Origin: Myxococcales bacterium
GTDB lineage: Bacteria > Myxococcota_A > Polyangia > Polyangiales > Polyangiaceae
Length of the DNA: 64,000 bases
Direction: 5' to 3'
Assembly: GCA_016703425.1 (NCBI GenBank)
Contig: JADJCA010000013.1
Span: 124,001-188,000, forward strand
This document shows, one piece after another, positions 37,110 to 46,102 of the stretch; positions within the stretch are counted from its first letter, which is position 1; each line of letters starts with the position of its first letter. The position numbers and the translations under genes were made by a program. The notes under the pieces are model-generated. The model was not told the origin of the DNA. It did not search any database and saw only the letters and a program-made list of their open reading frames with translations.

Positions 37110-38249
37110 ATGCGAGCCCTCGAGCGCCCCCTCCCCATCGTCGGTCGCATCCTCGCAGCAGCCGCCCTTTGCGCCTGCAGCGGCCCCGCTCCCGGACAGG
37201 ACGGCCCCGTGGGCCCCGGCACCGCTGCTGGCGCGCTCTTCGTCGACGGCGGAGCCATCGGCCCCGGAGCGTGCACACCCTCCCCAGGCAACTTCGAGAT
37301 CCCCGGAAACCAATGCGACGACGACGCCGATGGCAAGGTCGACAACGCGCCGGCCTGCGACGCGAGCCTGCCGGTCGAAGGCACGGCGGCGCACTTCGCC
37401 CAGGCGCTCGGCGTGTGCCAAATGGCGGACGCGCAACGCTGGGGCCTTATCGCTGCAGAGTACACGGGAAGCTACGGGAGCTCGCTCCCGCCCAATCCGC
37501 AACAACACGGCATCCTCTCGAAGTTCGGGTCGACGCTGAAGCCGCGGCAAGGCGGCGCGCTCGGTGTCCTCAGCTCGGGCTTCGCCCGCGAGTTCAACGG
37601 CTCGGCCACCGGCGCGTTTCAGGAAGGCGCCACGATGGCGGGCCCCGGAAAGGCGCCGCCCGGTTACCCGAAGCCCGCCGCCGGCTGCCAGATCGACACG
37701 GCCGTCAACGACGTCGTTTCCCTGAAGTTGCGCATCAAGGCTCCCGCCAACGCACGCGGCGTCGCCTTCGACTTCAACTTCATGTCCGGCGAATGGCCTC
37801 AGTGGGTCTGCAGCCGCTACAACGACGCCTTCGTCGCGATGCTCACCTCGTCGGCGAGCGGCAGCGTCGCCACGAACATCTCCTTCGACGCGCAGAAGAA
37901 CCCCGTGAGCGTCAACAACGGGTTCTTCGATCGCTGCACGCCGGGCACCATGACCGGCTGCAACGGCGACCCGCCGGTGATTCGCACCTCGGCCTGCGCC
38001 GGCGGCGAGACGGAGCTCTTGGGCACCGGCTTCGCTCAACGCCAGCTCTACTGCGGCAACAAGCCGAGCACCGGTGGCGGCGCGACCGGTTGGCTCACGT
38101 CGCAAGCGGCGGTGAAGCCGAACGAGGAGCTCACGCTCGAGTTTTTGATCTGGGACACGGGCGACGACAACTACGACTCGCTCGTGCTCTTGGACAACCT
38201 GCGCTGGGAGTTCGGGGAGACTGTGACCGTCACGCAACGCCCCAAGTGA
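37110..38249 (+). CDS. choice-of-anchor-L-like lipoprotein
   Basis: The 379-aa protein begins at ATG 37110 with a signal ending LCACSG (lipobox-like Cys). The mature part has a short Cys-bearing region (NQCDDDADGKVDNAPACD, as in myxobacterial calcium-type motifs) and then a domain matching the choice-of-anchor-L type: GVAFDFNFMSGEWPQWVCSR, NPVSVNNGFFDRCTPG, ELLGTGFA, and TLEFLIWDTGDDNYDSLVLL. Function is unknown; secreted or surface-bound. It starts 13 bp before the calpain-like gene on the same strand, so the pair is probably cotranscribed. Confidence 0.8.
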   Translation: MRALERPLPIVGRILAAAALCACSGPAPGQDGPVGPGTAAGALFVDGGAIGPGACTPSPGNFEIPGNQCDDDADGKVDNAPACDASLPVEGTAAHFAQALGVCQMADAQRWGLIAAEYTGSYGSSLPPNPQQHGILSKFGSTLKPRQGGALGVLSSGFAREFNGSATGAFQEGATMAGPGKAPPGYPKPAAGCQIDTAVNDVVSLKLRIKAPANARGVAFDFNFMSGEWPQWVCSRYNDAFVAMLTSSASGSVATNISFDAQKNPVSVNNGFFDRCTPGTMTGCNGDPPVIRTSACAGGETELLGTGFAQRQLYCGNKPSTGGGATGWLTSQAAVKPNEELTLEFLIWDTGDDNYDSLVLLDNLRWEFGETVTVTQRPK

Positions 38250-38262
38250 GGCCGTAAAGCAC

Positions 38263-39417
38263 ATGCCGTTTCAAGCCATCGACGCTGACGCGCTCGCGTT
38301 CGTTTCTGGGGGCGACGACGAGACGCCCGCTGCTGAGGCGCCGGAGCCGGTCGCCGCGCCCGTCGACGAGCTGCGGACTCCCGAGCCGGTGCTCGACGTG
38401 CCGCAGGCGCCGCAGGCGGAGGCGCCGCGGGACACGAGCCAGGATGGCCTCTATGGATACGGCGATGAGGGCGGCGTGCTCGCCGCCGCCAACGAGCAGC
38501 CGGCGGCGCCGGAGGCGCCCCGGGATACGAGCCAAGATGGCCTCTATGGCTATGGCGACGAAGGCGGCGTGCTCGCGGCGGCGCAGCAGGAGCCATCCGC
38601 TCCGGCGGCGCCGGTCGATCCGGAGGCGGCGCTCCGAACCATGGTGCCGACACCGGCTCTGCCCGAAGCGCCGAACTTGGACGCTACGACGCTGGGCCCG
38701 GTGGCGCCGAGCACGTTCTCCGAGCTCGATCGCTTCAACTACCAAGTCGACATCGCGCAAAACTATCGAGACCTCGCGAGCCCTCCCGAGCTTCGCCAAG
38801 CGAACCGCTCCGACTGCTTCAACGTCGCCGCCATCAACGCCTTGACGGCGCGCGACCCGGAGGCGGTCTCGTCGCTCGCGACGGAGACGCGACGGCCCGG
38901 CGTTTGGGACGTGGCCACGTTGAACCGAGAGGGCAACCAGCAAAACGTCTACGTCAACGACACACCGCTTCGGCGTGGCGGCGCGACAACCGACGACCCG
39001 GCGCTGCAAGCCGTCTACAACGCCACGACCCAGCTCTACCACCCCGGTCGTCCCGGCGGCTCGCCGGCCGACGCCATGGAGCGCCTCGGCGCCACCACCG
39101 ACATTCTCCAGCCGGCGGACGCGGTGCAACGCTACCAAGCTGGCGACGCGGCCGTCTTGGCGACGCTCGATCCGAAGAGCCTCGGCCGCGCCGACCCGGC
39201 GACGCAGCAAGCTTTCCGCGACGCGGGCCTCGTCGACAATCACGCCTACCAAGTCTCCGCCGTCATCCGCCACCCCGACGGTCGCGACTACGCCGTGCTG
39301 ACGAACCCGTGGATCAGCGGCACGCCCGACAACCCCGGCAACGTTCACCCGAGGCCGATTCCCGTCTCCGATCTGTCACGCTTCTTTGGGAGCGGCTTCA
39401 CGGGTCGCCTGCGTTAG
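38263..39417 (+). CDS. calpain-like cysteine protease with bacteriocin-type double-glycine leader
   Basis: The 384-aa protein has three parts. Residues 1-17 read as a class II bacteriocin-type leader ending Gly16-Gly17, with hydrophobic Ile6, Leu11 and Val14 at the positions counted back -12, -7 and -4. Residues 53-107 hold two copies of a 24-aa block (APRDTSQDGLYGYGDEGGVL) at 31-residue period. The C-terminal domain fits the calpain (C2) pattern: Cys185 in NRSDCFNVAAINAL, His327 in NHAYQVSAVI and Asn348 in VLTNPW. Calpain family members are proteases needing this triad. Export by a peptidase-containing ABC transporter is inferred from the leader; none is in the window. The start is clear at ATG 38263. 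Confidence 0.75.
   Translation: MPFQAIDADALAFVSGGDDETPAAEAPEPVAAPVDELRTPEPVLDVPQAPQAEAPRDTSQDGLYGYGDEGGVLAAANEQPAAPEAPRDTSQDGLYGYGDEGGVLAAAQQEPSAPAAPVDPEAALRTMVPTPALPEAPNLDATTLGPVAPSTFSELDRFNYQVDIAQNYRDLASPPELRQANRSDCFNVAAINALTARDPEAVSSLATETRRPGVWDVATLNREGNQQNVYVNDTPLRRGGATTDDPALQAVYNATTQLYHPGRPGGSPADAMERLGATTDILQPADAVQRYQAGDAAVLATLDPKSLGRADPATQQAFRDAGLVDNHAYQVSAVIRHPDGRDYAVLTNPWISGTPDNPGNVHPRPIPVSDLSRFFGSGFTGRLR
38419..38583 (+). repeat. coding repeat in the calpain-like gene
   Basis: Two 72-base units (38419-38490 and 38512-38583) encode the same 24 residues, with synonymous differences between the copies. This implies selection on the protein rather than a recent copy. Confidence 0.85.
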
Positions 39418-39467
39418 AGCGGCGGAGGCGTGCCGAGCGACGCGCATTCGGTGTAGAGTCCGCGGCC

Positions 39468-40283
39468 ATGCAGAAGGTCACGCTCGCCCTCGTCGGTCTC
39501 GTCGTCGTCGCCTCGTCGTTCGGATGTGGCGGTGCACCGCCTCCCGCCGCCGCTCCGCCGTTGGCAAAGCCGGCGGAAGCGCCGAAGCTCGAGGCGCAAG
39601 CGACCAAGACCGAGAAGCCGAAAGACGAAGCTCCGAAGGACGCGCTCGAGGTCGCCCCGACGGTCCACAAGAAGGTCTTCGAAAACGGCGCCGTCCGAAT
39701 CTTCGAGGTCACGTTCAAGCCAGGCGAGAAGGTGCCGCTTCACGGCCACCCGAACTCCGTCGTCTACGTGATCAGCGGCGGCAAGCTCAACGTCACGGTG
39801 CCCGACAAGGGCACACGGGAGCAGGAGCTCAAGGCGGGCGCTGCGGTCTACTTGAAGGCCGAAGCCCACTCGACCGAGAACATTGGCGGCACCGAGGTGA
39901 AGTTTGCGATGTTCGAGCTCAAGCAGCGGGGCGCAGCCGCCGCGCCCAAGGGCGCCGATCCAACGACGCGCAAAGGCTTCCGCAGCGTCTTCGAGAACGA
40001 CGAGGTTCGCGTCTTGGAGGCCACCTTTGCCAAAGGCGCGAAGGTCCCCGCCGCCGTGCACCCGGAGCACGCGGTCTACGTCCTTGCCGGCGGCAAACTA
40101 AAGTTCACCGACCCGTCGAAGGGCAAAGACGGTGTGCAAGAGGTCGACCTCACGACGGGCTTCGGCGGTTACCTTCCCGCGCAGCCCCGTGCCATCGACA
40201 ACGTCGGCGCCGGCGAGGTGAAGCTCGTCATGGTGGAGATGAAGCCCGACCCGGCGGCCGAAGCGGACAAGCCGAAGAAGTAG
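39468..40283 (+). CDS. lipoprotein with two cupin domains
   Basis: The 271-aa protein starts at ATG 39468 and has a lipobox (ASSFGC). After an Ala/Pro/Lys linker, residues about 70-150 and 170-260 are two similar cupin-like barrels (IFEVTFKPGEKVPLHGHPNSVVYVI and VLEATFAKGAKVPAAVHPEH, each followed by VYV-GGKL). The first has the HxHxx-type metal ligands; the second keeps only part of them. It may bind a metal or small ligand in the periplasm; enzymatic activity cannot be assumed. Shares the strand with the calpain-like gene, 50 bp apart, and ends 1 bp before a convergent gene. Confidence 0.78.
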   Translation: MQKVTLALVGLVVVASSFGCGGAPPPAAAPPLAKPAEAPKLEAQATKTEKPKDEAPKDALEVAPTVHKKVFENGAVRIFEVTFKPGEKVPLHGHPNSVVYVISGGKLNVTVPDKGTREQELKAGAAVYLKAEAHSTENIGGTEVKFAMFELKQRGAAAAPKGADPTTRKGFRSVFENDEVRVLEATFAKGAKVPAAVHPEHAVYVLAGGKLKFTDPSKGKDGVQEVDLTTGFGGYLPAQPRAIDNVGAGEVKLVMVEMKPDPAAEADKPKK

Positions 40284-40284
40284 G

Positions 40285-41892
40285 TCACCGTCGGCGGCGC
40301 TTCGCCCCCCGCAGAATGCCAAGAACCCCCAGAACGCCCAAGAGGGCTGGCACCGCCCCCGTCGACTGACTCGTCGACCGACACGCGCAACCTCCCCCCG
40401 AGTCGTTGGCCGCGATCCCCGCGCACGGGTCGACGTTGGGATCGGTGAACTTGTCGGTCTTCAACACAGCAGGCAACGGCGTCTGCTCCGGGGACGGCTC
40501 GAGCTCGAGGTCGGCGGCGGCGCAGGCCTCGCCGGAGAGCTCGGCGCGCATGCGCGTGACCCAAACGTCGGAGCGGTGGAGTCCGAGGAGAGCGACCTCC
40601 GCGTCATCGAACTCCTCGCAAGGGGACACACACTCCGCGGGGGAGGACGCGCCGCCTTTGACGTTCGCGTCACCGCGGGCGTCGGTGTTCGCGTCGACGA
40701 CGGTGCTCGCGTCAGCGGCGTGTCCGCCATCCACAGGGCTCGCGGCCGCGTCGTCGCTTGCGTCTGCGCTCGCGTCGCCGGCTTGCGCTACGCCCGCATC
40801 ATCGGGCGTCGCGGCATCCACCGGGTTCACCGTCACGAAGGGACGCGGCGCGCATGCGGGCGATTCGGGCACGCGCCGGCAGGCGGCCGTGTAGACGTCG
40901 TCGAGCGGCCCAGAGAGCGCCGCGCCTCCGACCGTGGGTTGGTACGTGGGCCCCAGCGTGGGTCTCGTCGCGCGGTCGAAGGGCTTGCCCGCGTACTCCG
41001 TGAGCCAGCCGCGGTCTCCTCCGCGCGCGAGCGCGGCCTCGGCGAGTTCGCGGTAATTGGAACGCTTCTCGTTGAAGTTCCACGCGAGAGAATCGCGGTC
41101 GACGAAGACCTCGGGGAAGTTCTTCGGGCGATAGCGACCTTCTGTGATCACGAACAACGTCAGACCGACCTTCGCGCCAATGCCGGCGGCGACCATGCGA
41201 AGGGGCAGCGTGGCGGAGGCTCCGGGGAAAACCACACGCACCGGTCGCATGGCGCGAGTGCCCGCGTTCGGTCGCAGCTTGAGCGCGAGGAAGTCGAAGC
41301 CCTCGGTCGTGTACCGACCGAGGATGGGCTGGATCGAATCGGGAACGGCGAAGCCGTTGATTCGCAACCAAAGGTGAATGGCGTCACCACGAGACGAGCG
41401 GATGACGACCGATTCGTAGGGACCGATGACCTTCTGACTGACGACCTCCACGCCGGCGCCGCTCGTGAAGTTGCCGTCGCCGTTCGGGGCCGCCGCGCCA
41501 CTGGCGGCCGTATCCATACTGCTCATGGAGAGGCCACACCCGCCGCCACCACCACCGCCTCCACAGGAGACGTCCGGCCCCTTCACCGACGGGCGCGTGG
41601 CGACATCGAGCGTCTCGATCCACGCGTCTTGCGCGAGCTCGACTTGCGCGCCCTCCCGAACGGGAAGGACCCAAGCGAACTCCGAGGGGTCGCCGGTATA
41701 CTTCACCTGGTCCCAGAGGACCGATTGCGTCGTCGAGACGGAGAGCACCATGCGGTGGTCCGTCACGAAGCTCGTGCTCGTATCGGTCGCGGCGTGAAAG
41801 CAGCCACCGCACGCTCGCGCGTCGTGGAGGTTGAATCCCGTGACGCCCGCGAGCGTCAGTCCCAAAGCGAAGATCGTCGTCCGAAGCCGCAT
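40285..41892 (-). CDS. DUF2330 protein with MYXO-CTERM sorting tail
   Basis: The 535-aa protein starts at ATG 41892, after GGGGAGAG. It has a signal peptide; the mature start HDARACGGCFHA is typical of DUF2330 proteins, which also have the long beta-rich body seen here. An Asp/Ala-rich stretch (residues about 390-440) follows. The C-terminus (GGCACRSTSQ, hydrophobic segment, RGAKRRRR) fits MYXO-CTERM, a tail that is processed and anchored in myxobacterial envelopes. Function of DUF2330 is unknown. A Gly-run at about residue 135 is low complexity. Confidence 0.86.
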   Translation of the reverse strand: MRLRTTIFALGLTLAGVTGFNLHDARACGGCFHAATDTSTSFVTDHRMVLSVSTTQSVLWDQVKYTGDPSEFAWVLPVREGAQVELAQDAWIETLDVATRPSVKGPDVSCGGGGGGGGCGLSMSSMDTAASGAAAPNGDGNFTSGAGVEVVSQKVIGPYESVVIRSSRGDAIHLWLRINGFAVPDSIQPILGRYTTEGFDFLALKLRPNAGTRAMRPVRVVFPGASATLPLRMVAAGIGAKVGLTLFVITEGRYRPKNFPEVFVDRDSLAWNFNEKRSNYRELAEAALARGGDRGWLTEYAGKPFDRATRPTLGPTYQPTVGGAALSGPLDDVYTAACRRVPESPACAPRPFVTVNPVDAATPDDAGVAQAGDASADASDDAAASPVDGGHAADASTVVDANTDARGDANVKGGASSPAECVSPCEEFDDAEVALLGLHRSDVWVTRMRAELSGEACAAADLELEPSPEQTPLPAVLKTDKFTDPNVDPCAGIAANDSGGGCACRSTSQSTGAVPALLGVLGVLGILRGAKRRRR

Positions 41893-42059
41893 CGCGCTCT
41901 CTCCCCTTTGCACAGTCCCCACGACAGCAATGTCAGGGGACAACCGTGTGAAGCCGTGCGGGTCCAGGGGAAATTGCCGTGTCCCCAGCCGCTCGCGGGC
42001 ACCAGTGCAGGTTGCATGCCGCGCGGGACGAAGTCGCGTCGACGCGATACGCTCAGCCC

Positions 42060-42941
42060 GTGCGCTTCGTCACCAACCCCGGGTCGAACCTCAGCGACGA
42101 AGAAGTCCGCGAGTTCGACCTCTTCCTTACGCCGCAGCAGATCGTGGTCGATGGCGTGTACCACGACATGCGCACCAAGGCGCCGCACGCGACCGTCGAC
42201 GCGTGGGTCAAGACGGCGAAGGAGCACCCGTTCGTCCTTGGTAGCTCGGCCGCCGAGTGCAGCGACTACTTTCGTCAGATCGCCGGCCGCGACAAAGGCA
42301 TCGTGATGCTCACCACTTCGCGCCAGTTGATCGGCACGTACACGGCGGCCGTCGCAGCGGCGCGCTCCTTCGCCGCCCTTCACCCCGACGTGAACATCGA
42401 CGTCGTCGACACACGCTCCACAGACCTCGGCGCCGGCATGACCGTGCTCTTCGCGGCGGAGGCCGCTCGCGCGGGTAAGCCGCAGCGCGAAGTGGTGGCG
42501 CTAGCGGATCGCTTCGCCGCCGCCGGCAAGGTGATGTTTCACATTCCGAGCCTCGACTACATCGTCAAGGGAGGCCGCGCGAGCTTCCTGCGCGCCTGGG
42601 TCGCCGACCTTCTTCGCGTGACGCCGCTCCTGTCTTTCGTGAACGGAGAGCTCAAAGCCGTCGGCCGCGTTGCCCGCTCTGCCGACCCTGTAGTCGCGAT
42701 ACGCGACGCCATCGTCCAGGACGTCCCAGCGGGTCGCGCTGTGTGGCTGGCCGTCTTGAACGGCGGGACTCCTGATGCCGCACGGCTGGCCGACCTGCTT
42801 CGACGGACGTACGTCGTCGAGCGGGAGTTTGTGCGCCCTTTGTCAGCGAGCATCTATTTGCACGGAGGCCCGCGCTGCATGGGTGCCGCCGTCTACCCCA
42901 CCGACGCTTTGCCTTGGCGCCCCGAGCCTAAGCCCGCGTAG
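42060..42941 (+). CDS. DegV-family fatty-acid-binding protein
   Basis: The 293-aa protein is of the DegV type: VRFVTNPGSNLSDEEV, PFVLGSSAAECSDYFRQI, VDTRSTDLGAGM, MFHIPSLDYIVKGGRAS and PLLSFVNGELKAVGR. DegV proteins bind a fatty acid and can act as FakB-like partners of fatty-acid kinase. GTG 42060 is chosen because the family begins there; an ATG at 41979 would add 27 residues without homology. The gene's end is 4 bp from the convergent two-haem lipoprotein gene. No FakA-like kinase gene is nearby. Confidence 0.88.
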   Translation: MRFVTNPGSNLSDEEVREFDLFLTPQQIVVDGVYHDMRTKAPHATVDAWVKTAKEHPFVLGSSAAECSDYFRQIAGRDKGIVMLTTSRQLIGTYTAAVAAARSFAALHPDVNIDVVDTRSTDLGAGMTVLFAAEAARAGKPQREVVALADRFAAAGKVMFHIPSLDYIVKGGRASFLRAWVADLLRVTPLLSFVNGELKAVGRVARSADPVVAIRDAIVQDVPAGRAVWLAVLNGGTPDAARLADLLRRTYVVEREFVRPLSASIYLHGGPRCMGAAVYPTDALPWRPEPKPA

Positions 42942-42945
42942 GTCG

Positions 42946-44988
42946 TCACAGGAGCTCGAGGAACGCTCGCAGCGCGTCGCGCTCATCAGGGCGCAGGGTT
43001 CCCTTCGCGCCCGCCTCCTGCCGCGCGTCGTGGCGAAAGCCCGCTTCGTCGATGCGGACTTGCTCAAGAACGCTGCCAAGGCTCTGCGCGCTCCCGTTGG
43101 TGAAGTAGGGCCACTTGGCGTAGACGCGGCGGAGCGACGGCACCCTCGCGCCACGCTCGTGCACGTAAGGGACGATGCCCGTCTTTTCGTAGCGCGCGTC
43201 GGCCCAAACGAGCGGCCCGTCGGCCGACAGCACGTAGCGCTCCCACTGCTCGAAGGGCACGCGCTCGCTTCCGTCGGAGGAGAGCTTCGCTTGATGGCAT
43301 CCTTCGCAACGCTGCTTGAAGAGCTCCGCCCCGCGGCGCTCACTCTCGGAGAAGCGGCCACCCTGCTGGCTGCGACGCAAGGCTCGTCCGTTGGGCCGAA
43401 AGGGCGTCTCGGCGAGGTAGGTCATGAAGGCGATGCGGAGGTCTTCCGCTGAGCGCGCGCCGGCCACGCCGAGGTGGCTGAGCCACGGCGCGTCGGCGCC
43501 GGAGACGGCGAAATAGGGGTCGTGCTCGCTCTTGGCGTTGGCCGCGCGAAACTCATTCATCGCGAGCTCGGCGAGATCACCGTCGAGCGCCCGCGAGAAG
43601 TGCGGGCGGTTGTTCACGAGGCCCAAGATTGGCTTCGTCGTCGCGTGCACGTTCTCGCGCCCCGTGTGGTGGACGCGGCCATCGGTGCCGCCCTCGAAGT
43701 GGCACGTCTCGCAGGTGAAGCGACTCAAGCGCCCTTCAGCCTTGTTCCACGGCGCCATCAGCGTGGTGTAGATAAGCGCTTCGCCGACGCGGTGCGCGTC
43801 GCTCCGCGGAGGCAAGACGTCGGCGCCGGCCACCGGCACGACGCGCGTCCGCCCGCCTTTGACGGACACCCACGCGTCAAGGAGCGGGTTCGCGAAGACC
43901 CGCCGGTCTCCCGTCTGTGCGACAGCGCGCGCCCCCGGCGCGGAAGGCTCACGTGAGAGCTGGCGGCCGTCCGACAGCGCCAACGTCACGATGTCGGGCG
44001 TCCCGTAGCCAGCGACCTGGAGCTCGTCCTTCGACGGCGAGAGGTGGAGCACCTTCGGCGTCACGATGCCGAGCTCCGAAACGTTGATCGAGAGGCGGCG
44101 CGTCACCCCCCCCGTCGCAAGATCGACGCGTGCAACATACACAAATGAGTCAACGAACCCGAAGCTCCCTTGCGTGCGGTCAAGGGGATGGTCTTCTACA
44201 GCACCGGCGGCCACTGTGAGAACCGACGGAGAGAGCGCGGCCGCCGTGACGCCAAAGAAGGGGCCATCGAGGTTGATTCGCACGGGCGCGCTGTCGGACC
44301 GACCGGTGCGCACGACGTCGACGGCGTGGCCCGACGAGCACGCGACCGCGAAGGCTCCCGGGGCGGCGACGACCTCGAAGGCGCCCCTGCAGATCGGCGT
44401 TGCCGCAGCGACGACGTCTTGGGTGCCGACGGCACGACGCCATTGGCTCGCCGCCAACGACCGAAGCCGCTCGGCGCGCGGGTCGACGGCCCCGAGGGTG
44501 CCGTCGGGCTGAATCGCGACGGCACGGAAGCCGTCGGCATCGGGCACACGCAGCGTGGACTTCAGGGCGAGTTGTTCACCTCGCTCGACGGCGAAGACGC
44601 GCACCTCGGGCGACAGCTCGCCGGCAACGACGATGGCGTCCTCGCTTACGGCCAGGCCCATCGCTCCCGCCGGTGCAGGCGCGCGCGCCACCTCCGCAAG
44701 CTCGTCGTCCAAGAGGACGACCGCCGACAGACCGCGCAGGAGGCCGACGAACCGCGCTCGACCGGTCCCCAAGAGCGGCTGAATCGCCCAGGGGTCGGCG
44801 CCGCTCCCGGGCCCTCTAGCGTTGGCGGCGCGTTCGCGCAGCTCACGGTCGACGGGTCGGAGACGGACCACGCGCGCCTCGTTGAGGCGGCTCTCCGCGT
44901 CAGCCGGTGAGACCTCTACGGCGGTAGGGCGGGCGCTGCACGAGAAGAAGAGCGGCGCGAGGAGCCCCGCGCCTAGCTTCAGGGACAT
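42946..44988 (-). CDS. lipoprotein: beta-propeller-like domain fused to di-haem cytochrome c
   Basis: The 680-aa protein has a lipobox (LFFSC). Residues about 60-390 carry repeating beta strands of a propeller-like kind (GLAVSEDAIVVAGELSPEVRV, VAIQPDGTLGAVDPRAERL). The C-terminal half has two haem c sites, FTCETCHFEG and QRCEGCHQAK, with downstream Met/His candidates, as in di-haem cytochrome c peroxidase-type domains. It is exported and probably a periplasmic electron-transfer protein or peroxidase. The stop of the small lipoprotein gene lies 18 bases upstream of its start. Its link to the redox operon is by position. Confidence 0.82.
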   Translation of the reverse strand: MSLKLGAGLLAPLFFSCSARPTAVEVSPADAESRLNEARVVRLRPVDRELRERAANARGPGSGADPWAIQPLLGTGRARFVGLLRGLSAVVLLDDELAEVARAPAPAGAMGLAVSEDAIVVAGELSPEVRVFAVERGEQLALKSTLRVPDADGFRAVAIQPDGTLGAVDPRAERLRSLAASQWRRAVGTQDVVAAATPICRGAFEVVAAPGAFAVACSSGHAVDVVRTGRSDSAPVRINLDGPFFGVTAAALSPSVLTVAAGAVEDHPLDRTQGSFGFVDSFVYVARVDLATGGVTRRLSINVSELGIVTPKVLHLSPSKDELQVAGYGTPDIVTLALSDGRQLSREPSAPGARAVAQTGDRRVFANPLLDAWVSVKGGRTRVVPVAGADVLPPRSDAHRVGEALIYTTLMAPWNKAEGRLSRFTCETCHFEGGTDGRVHHTGRENVHATTKPILGLVNNRPHFSRALDGDLAELAMNEFRAANAKSEHDPYFAVSGADAPWLSHLGVAGARSAEDLRIAFMTYLAETPFRPNGRALRRSQQGGRFSESERRGAELFKQRCEGCHQAKLSSDGSERVPFEQWERYVLSADGPLVWADARYEKTGIVPYVHERGARVPSLRRVYAKWPYFTNGSAQSLGSVLEQVRIDEAGFRHDARQEAGAKGTLRPDERDALRAFLELL

Positions 44989-45006
44989 GGCGAACCGCGC
45001 GCGTTC

Positions 45007-45210
45007 TTACCAGCCGCCACCCGCGGCGGGCTTCGGAGCGGCCGATGCCGGTGCCGCAGGCGCGCGGGCAGACGCGGCGGGCGCAGCGGGTGCGTTCGCG
45101 GGAGCGGCCGATGGGGCAGCCTTGGGCGCGTCGGGTACAGCCTTGTCCGGGCAGCCAACCAACATGGCCGCAAAAACCACGGCAACCGACGCGACGATGA
45201 GTCTGTTCAT
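45007..45210 (-). CDS. small Ala/Pro-rich lipoprotein
   Basis: The 67-aa protein has a lipobox (AAMLVGCP, Cys20) and a mature part made almost only of Ala, Pro, Ser and Lys, with no fold. AGGAAGG lies 8 bases before ATG 45210. It may be a tether or wall spacer. It sits between the thioesterase and the di-haem lipoprotein genes on one strand. Confidence 0.7.
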   Translation of the reverse strand: MNRLIVASVAVVFAAMLVGCPDKAVPDAPKAAPSAAPANAPAAPAASARAPAAPASAAPKPAAGGGW

Positions 45211-45298
45211 CCTCCACCTTCCTCGAGCGCGCTCGTTCGTTCGAGCCCGCGGAGTATAGCGTGCCGATCGGGCCCCAGCGCCCTTTCAGCGCGCCACC

Positions 45299-46102
45299 TC
45301 AGAGTGCGGCGCCGAGAGCCGGCGGCGCCACCGACGCGATGGCCTCCCGCGGCACCCATCGCGTCACGAGCCGCGCGACGTCCGCGGACTCGCCCTCTCG
45401 TGCGATGGCGTGACGAAAGACGCGCTCGCCCTTGTCGGCGGCCGGCGCTGCACGAGACACGACGCGGCACGGATGAATGCATTCCGCCAGGTAGTGGATC
45501 TCAAGCCAGTCGAGGCGCGAGCTCTGCCACGTCGCAAGCGGGATCGCCTCAAGCGCCCACCCGACGTAGCTCGTGCTCGTCACGTGCAGGTTCCGGTCGA
45601 TGTCCGCGAAGCGAGAGTCCATGGTGCGACCTGAGACCTCCTCCGTCTGCGCCGCGTCGAGGGGCCCTAGCTTGATGAACGGCTCCTCGAAAGCTCGCGC
45701 GACGTCCAGGGCGACGAGCTTCGCCAACGTCTCGTCAGGCCAAACGGCCCGCCTCTTCTCGACGTCGAAGAGCATCCACTGGGTCGCGGCCCGGCCTACG
45801 ACGGTGTCGCCCACGAGGAGGCGAAAGTCGCGAAGGGCAAAGAGCCGCTCGACGCCTTGAGGAAACGTCTCGACGCGGAGCGTCGCCCCTTGAAGGACAG
45901 GCTCGTCGAGCTCCACGCGGAGTCGCGAGAGCACCCATGTGAGGCCGCGCGCCGACATGGCTCCAAAGCCGAGGCCGAGCTCCTCCGCGTGCAAGATGGC
46001 GAGCTCCACCAAGTAGCCCACGAGCGCCGGCGGCGACAGCTCGCCCATGGCGTCCACCTCGTAACTTCGAACGAGAAACGACTCGGTCCGCACCGCGCTC
46101 AT
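45299..46102 (-). CDS. acyl-ACP thioesterase family protein
   Basis: The 267-aa protein has two hot-dog domains. The N-terminal one begins SFLVRSYEVDAMGELSPPALVGYL; the second has DIDRNLHVTSTSYVGWALEA, matching the NxHxxxxxYxxW active-site region of plant and bacterial acyl-ACP thioesterases. These release free fatty acids from acyl carrier protein. The start overlaps the stop of the haem membrane gene (TGATG). Why a lipid enzyme is placed in a redox operon is unclear; it could adjust lipids or make a signal. Confidence 0.85.
   Translation of the reverse strand: MSAVRTESFLVRSYEVDAMGELSPPALVGYLVELAILHAEELGLGFGAMSARGLTWVLSRLRVELDEPVLQGATLRVETFPQGVERLFALRDFRLLVGDTVVGRAATQWMLFDVEKRRAVWPDETLAKLVALDVARAFEEPFIKLGPLDAAQTEEVSGRTMDSRFADIDRNLHVTSTSYVGWALEAIPLATWQSSRLDWLEIHYLAECIHPCRVVSRAAPAADKGERVFRHAIAREGESADVARLVTRWVPREAIASVAPPALGAAL

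Noticed and set aside
36850..38264. Open minus-strand frames opposite the anchor-L gene, including an upstream extension of the kinase
   Set aside because: The region on the plus strand encodes a recognisable lipoprotein; the minus-strand product is Arg/Gly-rich and has no kinase-family sequence.
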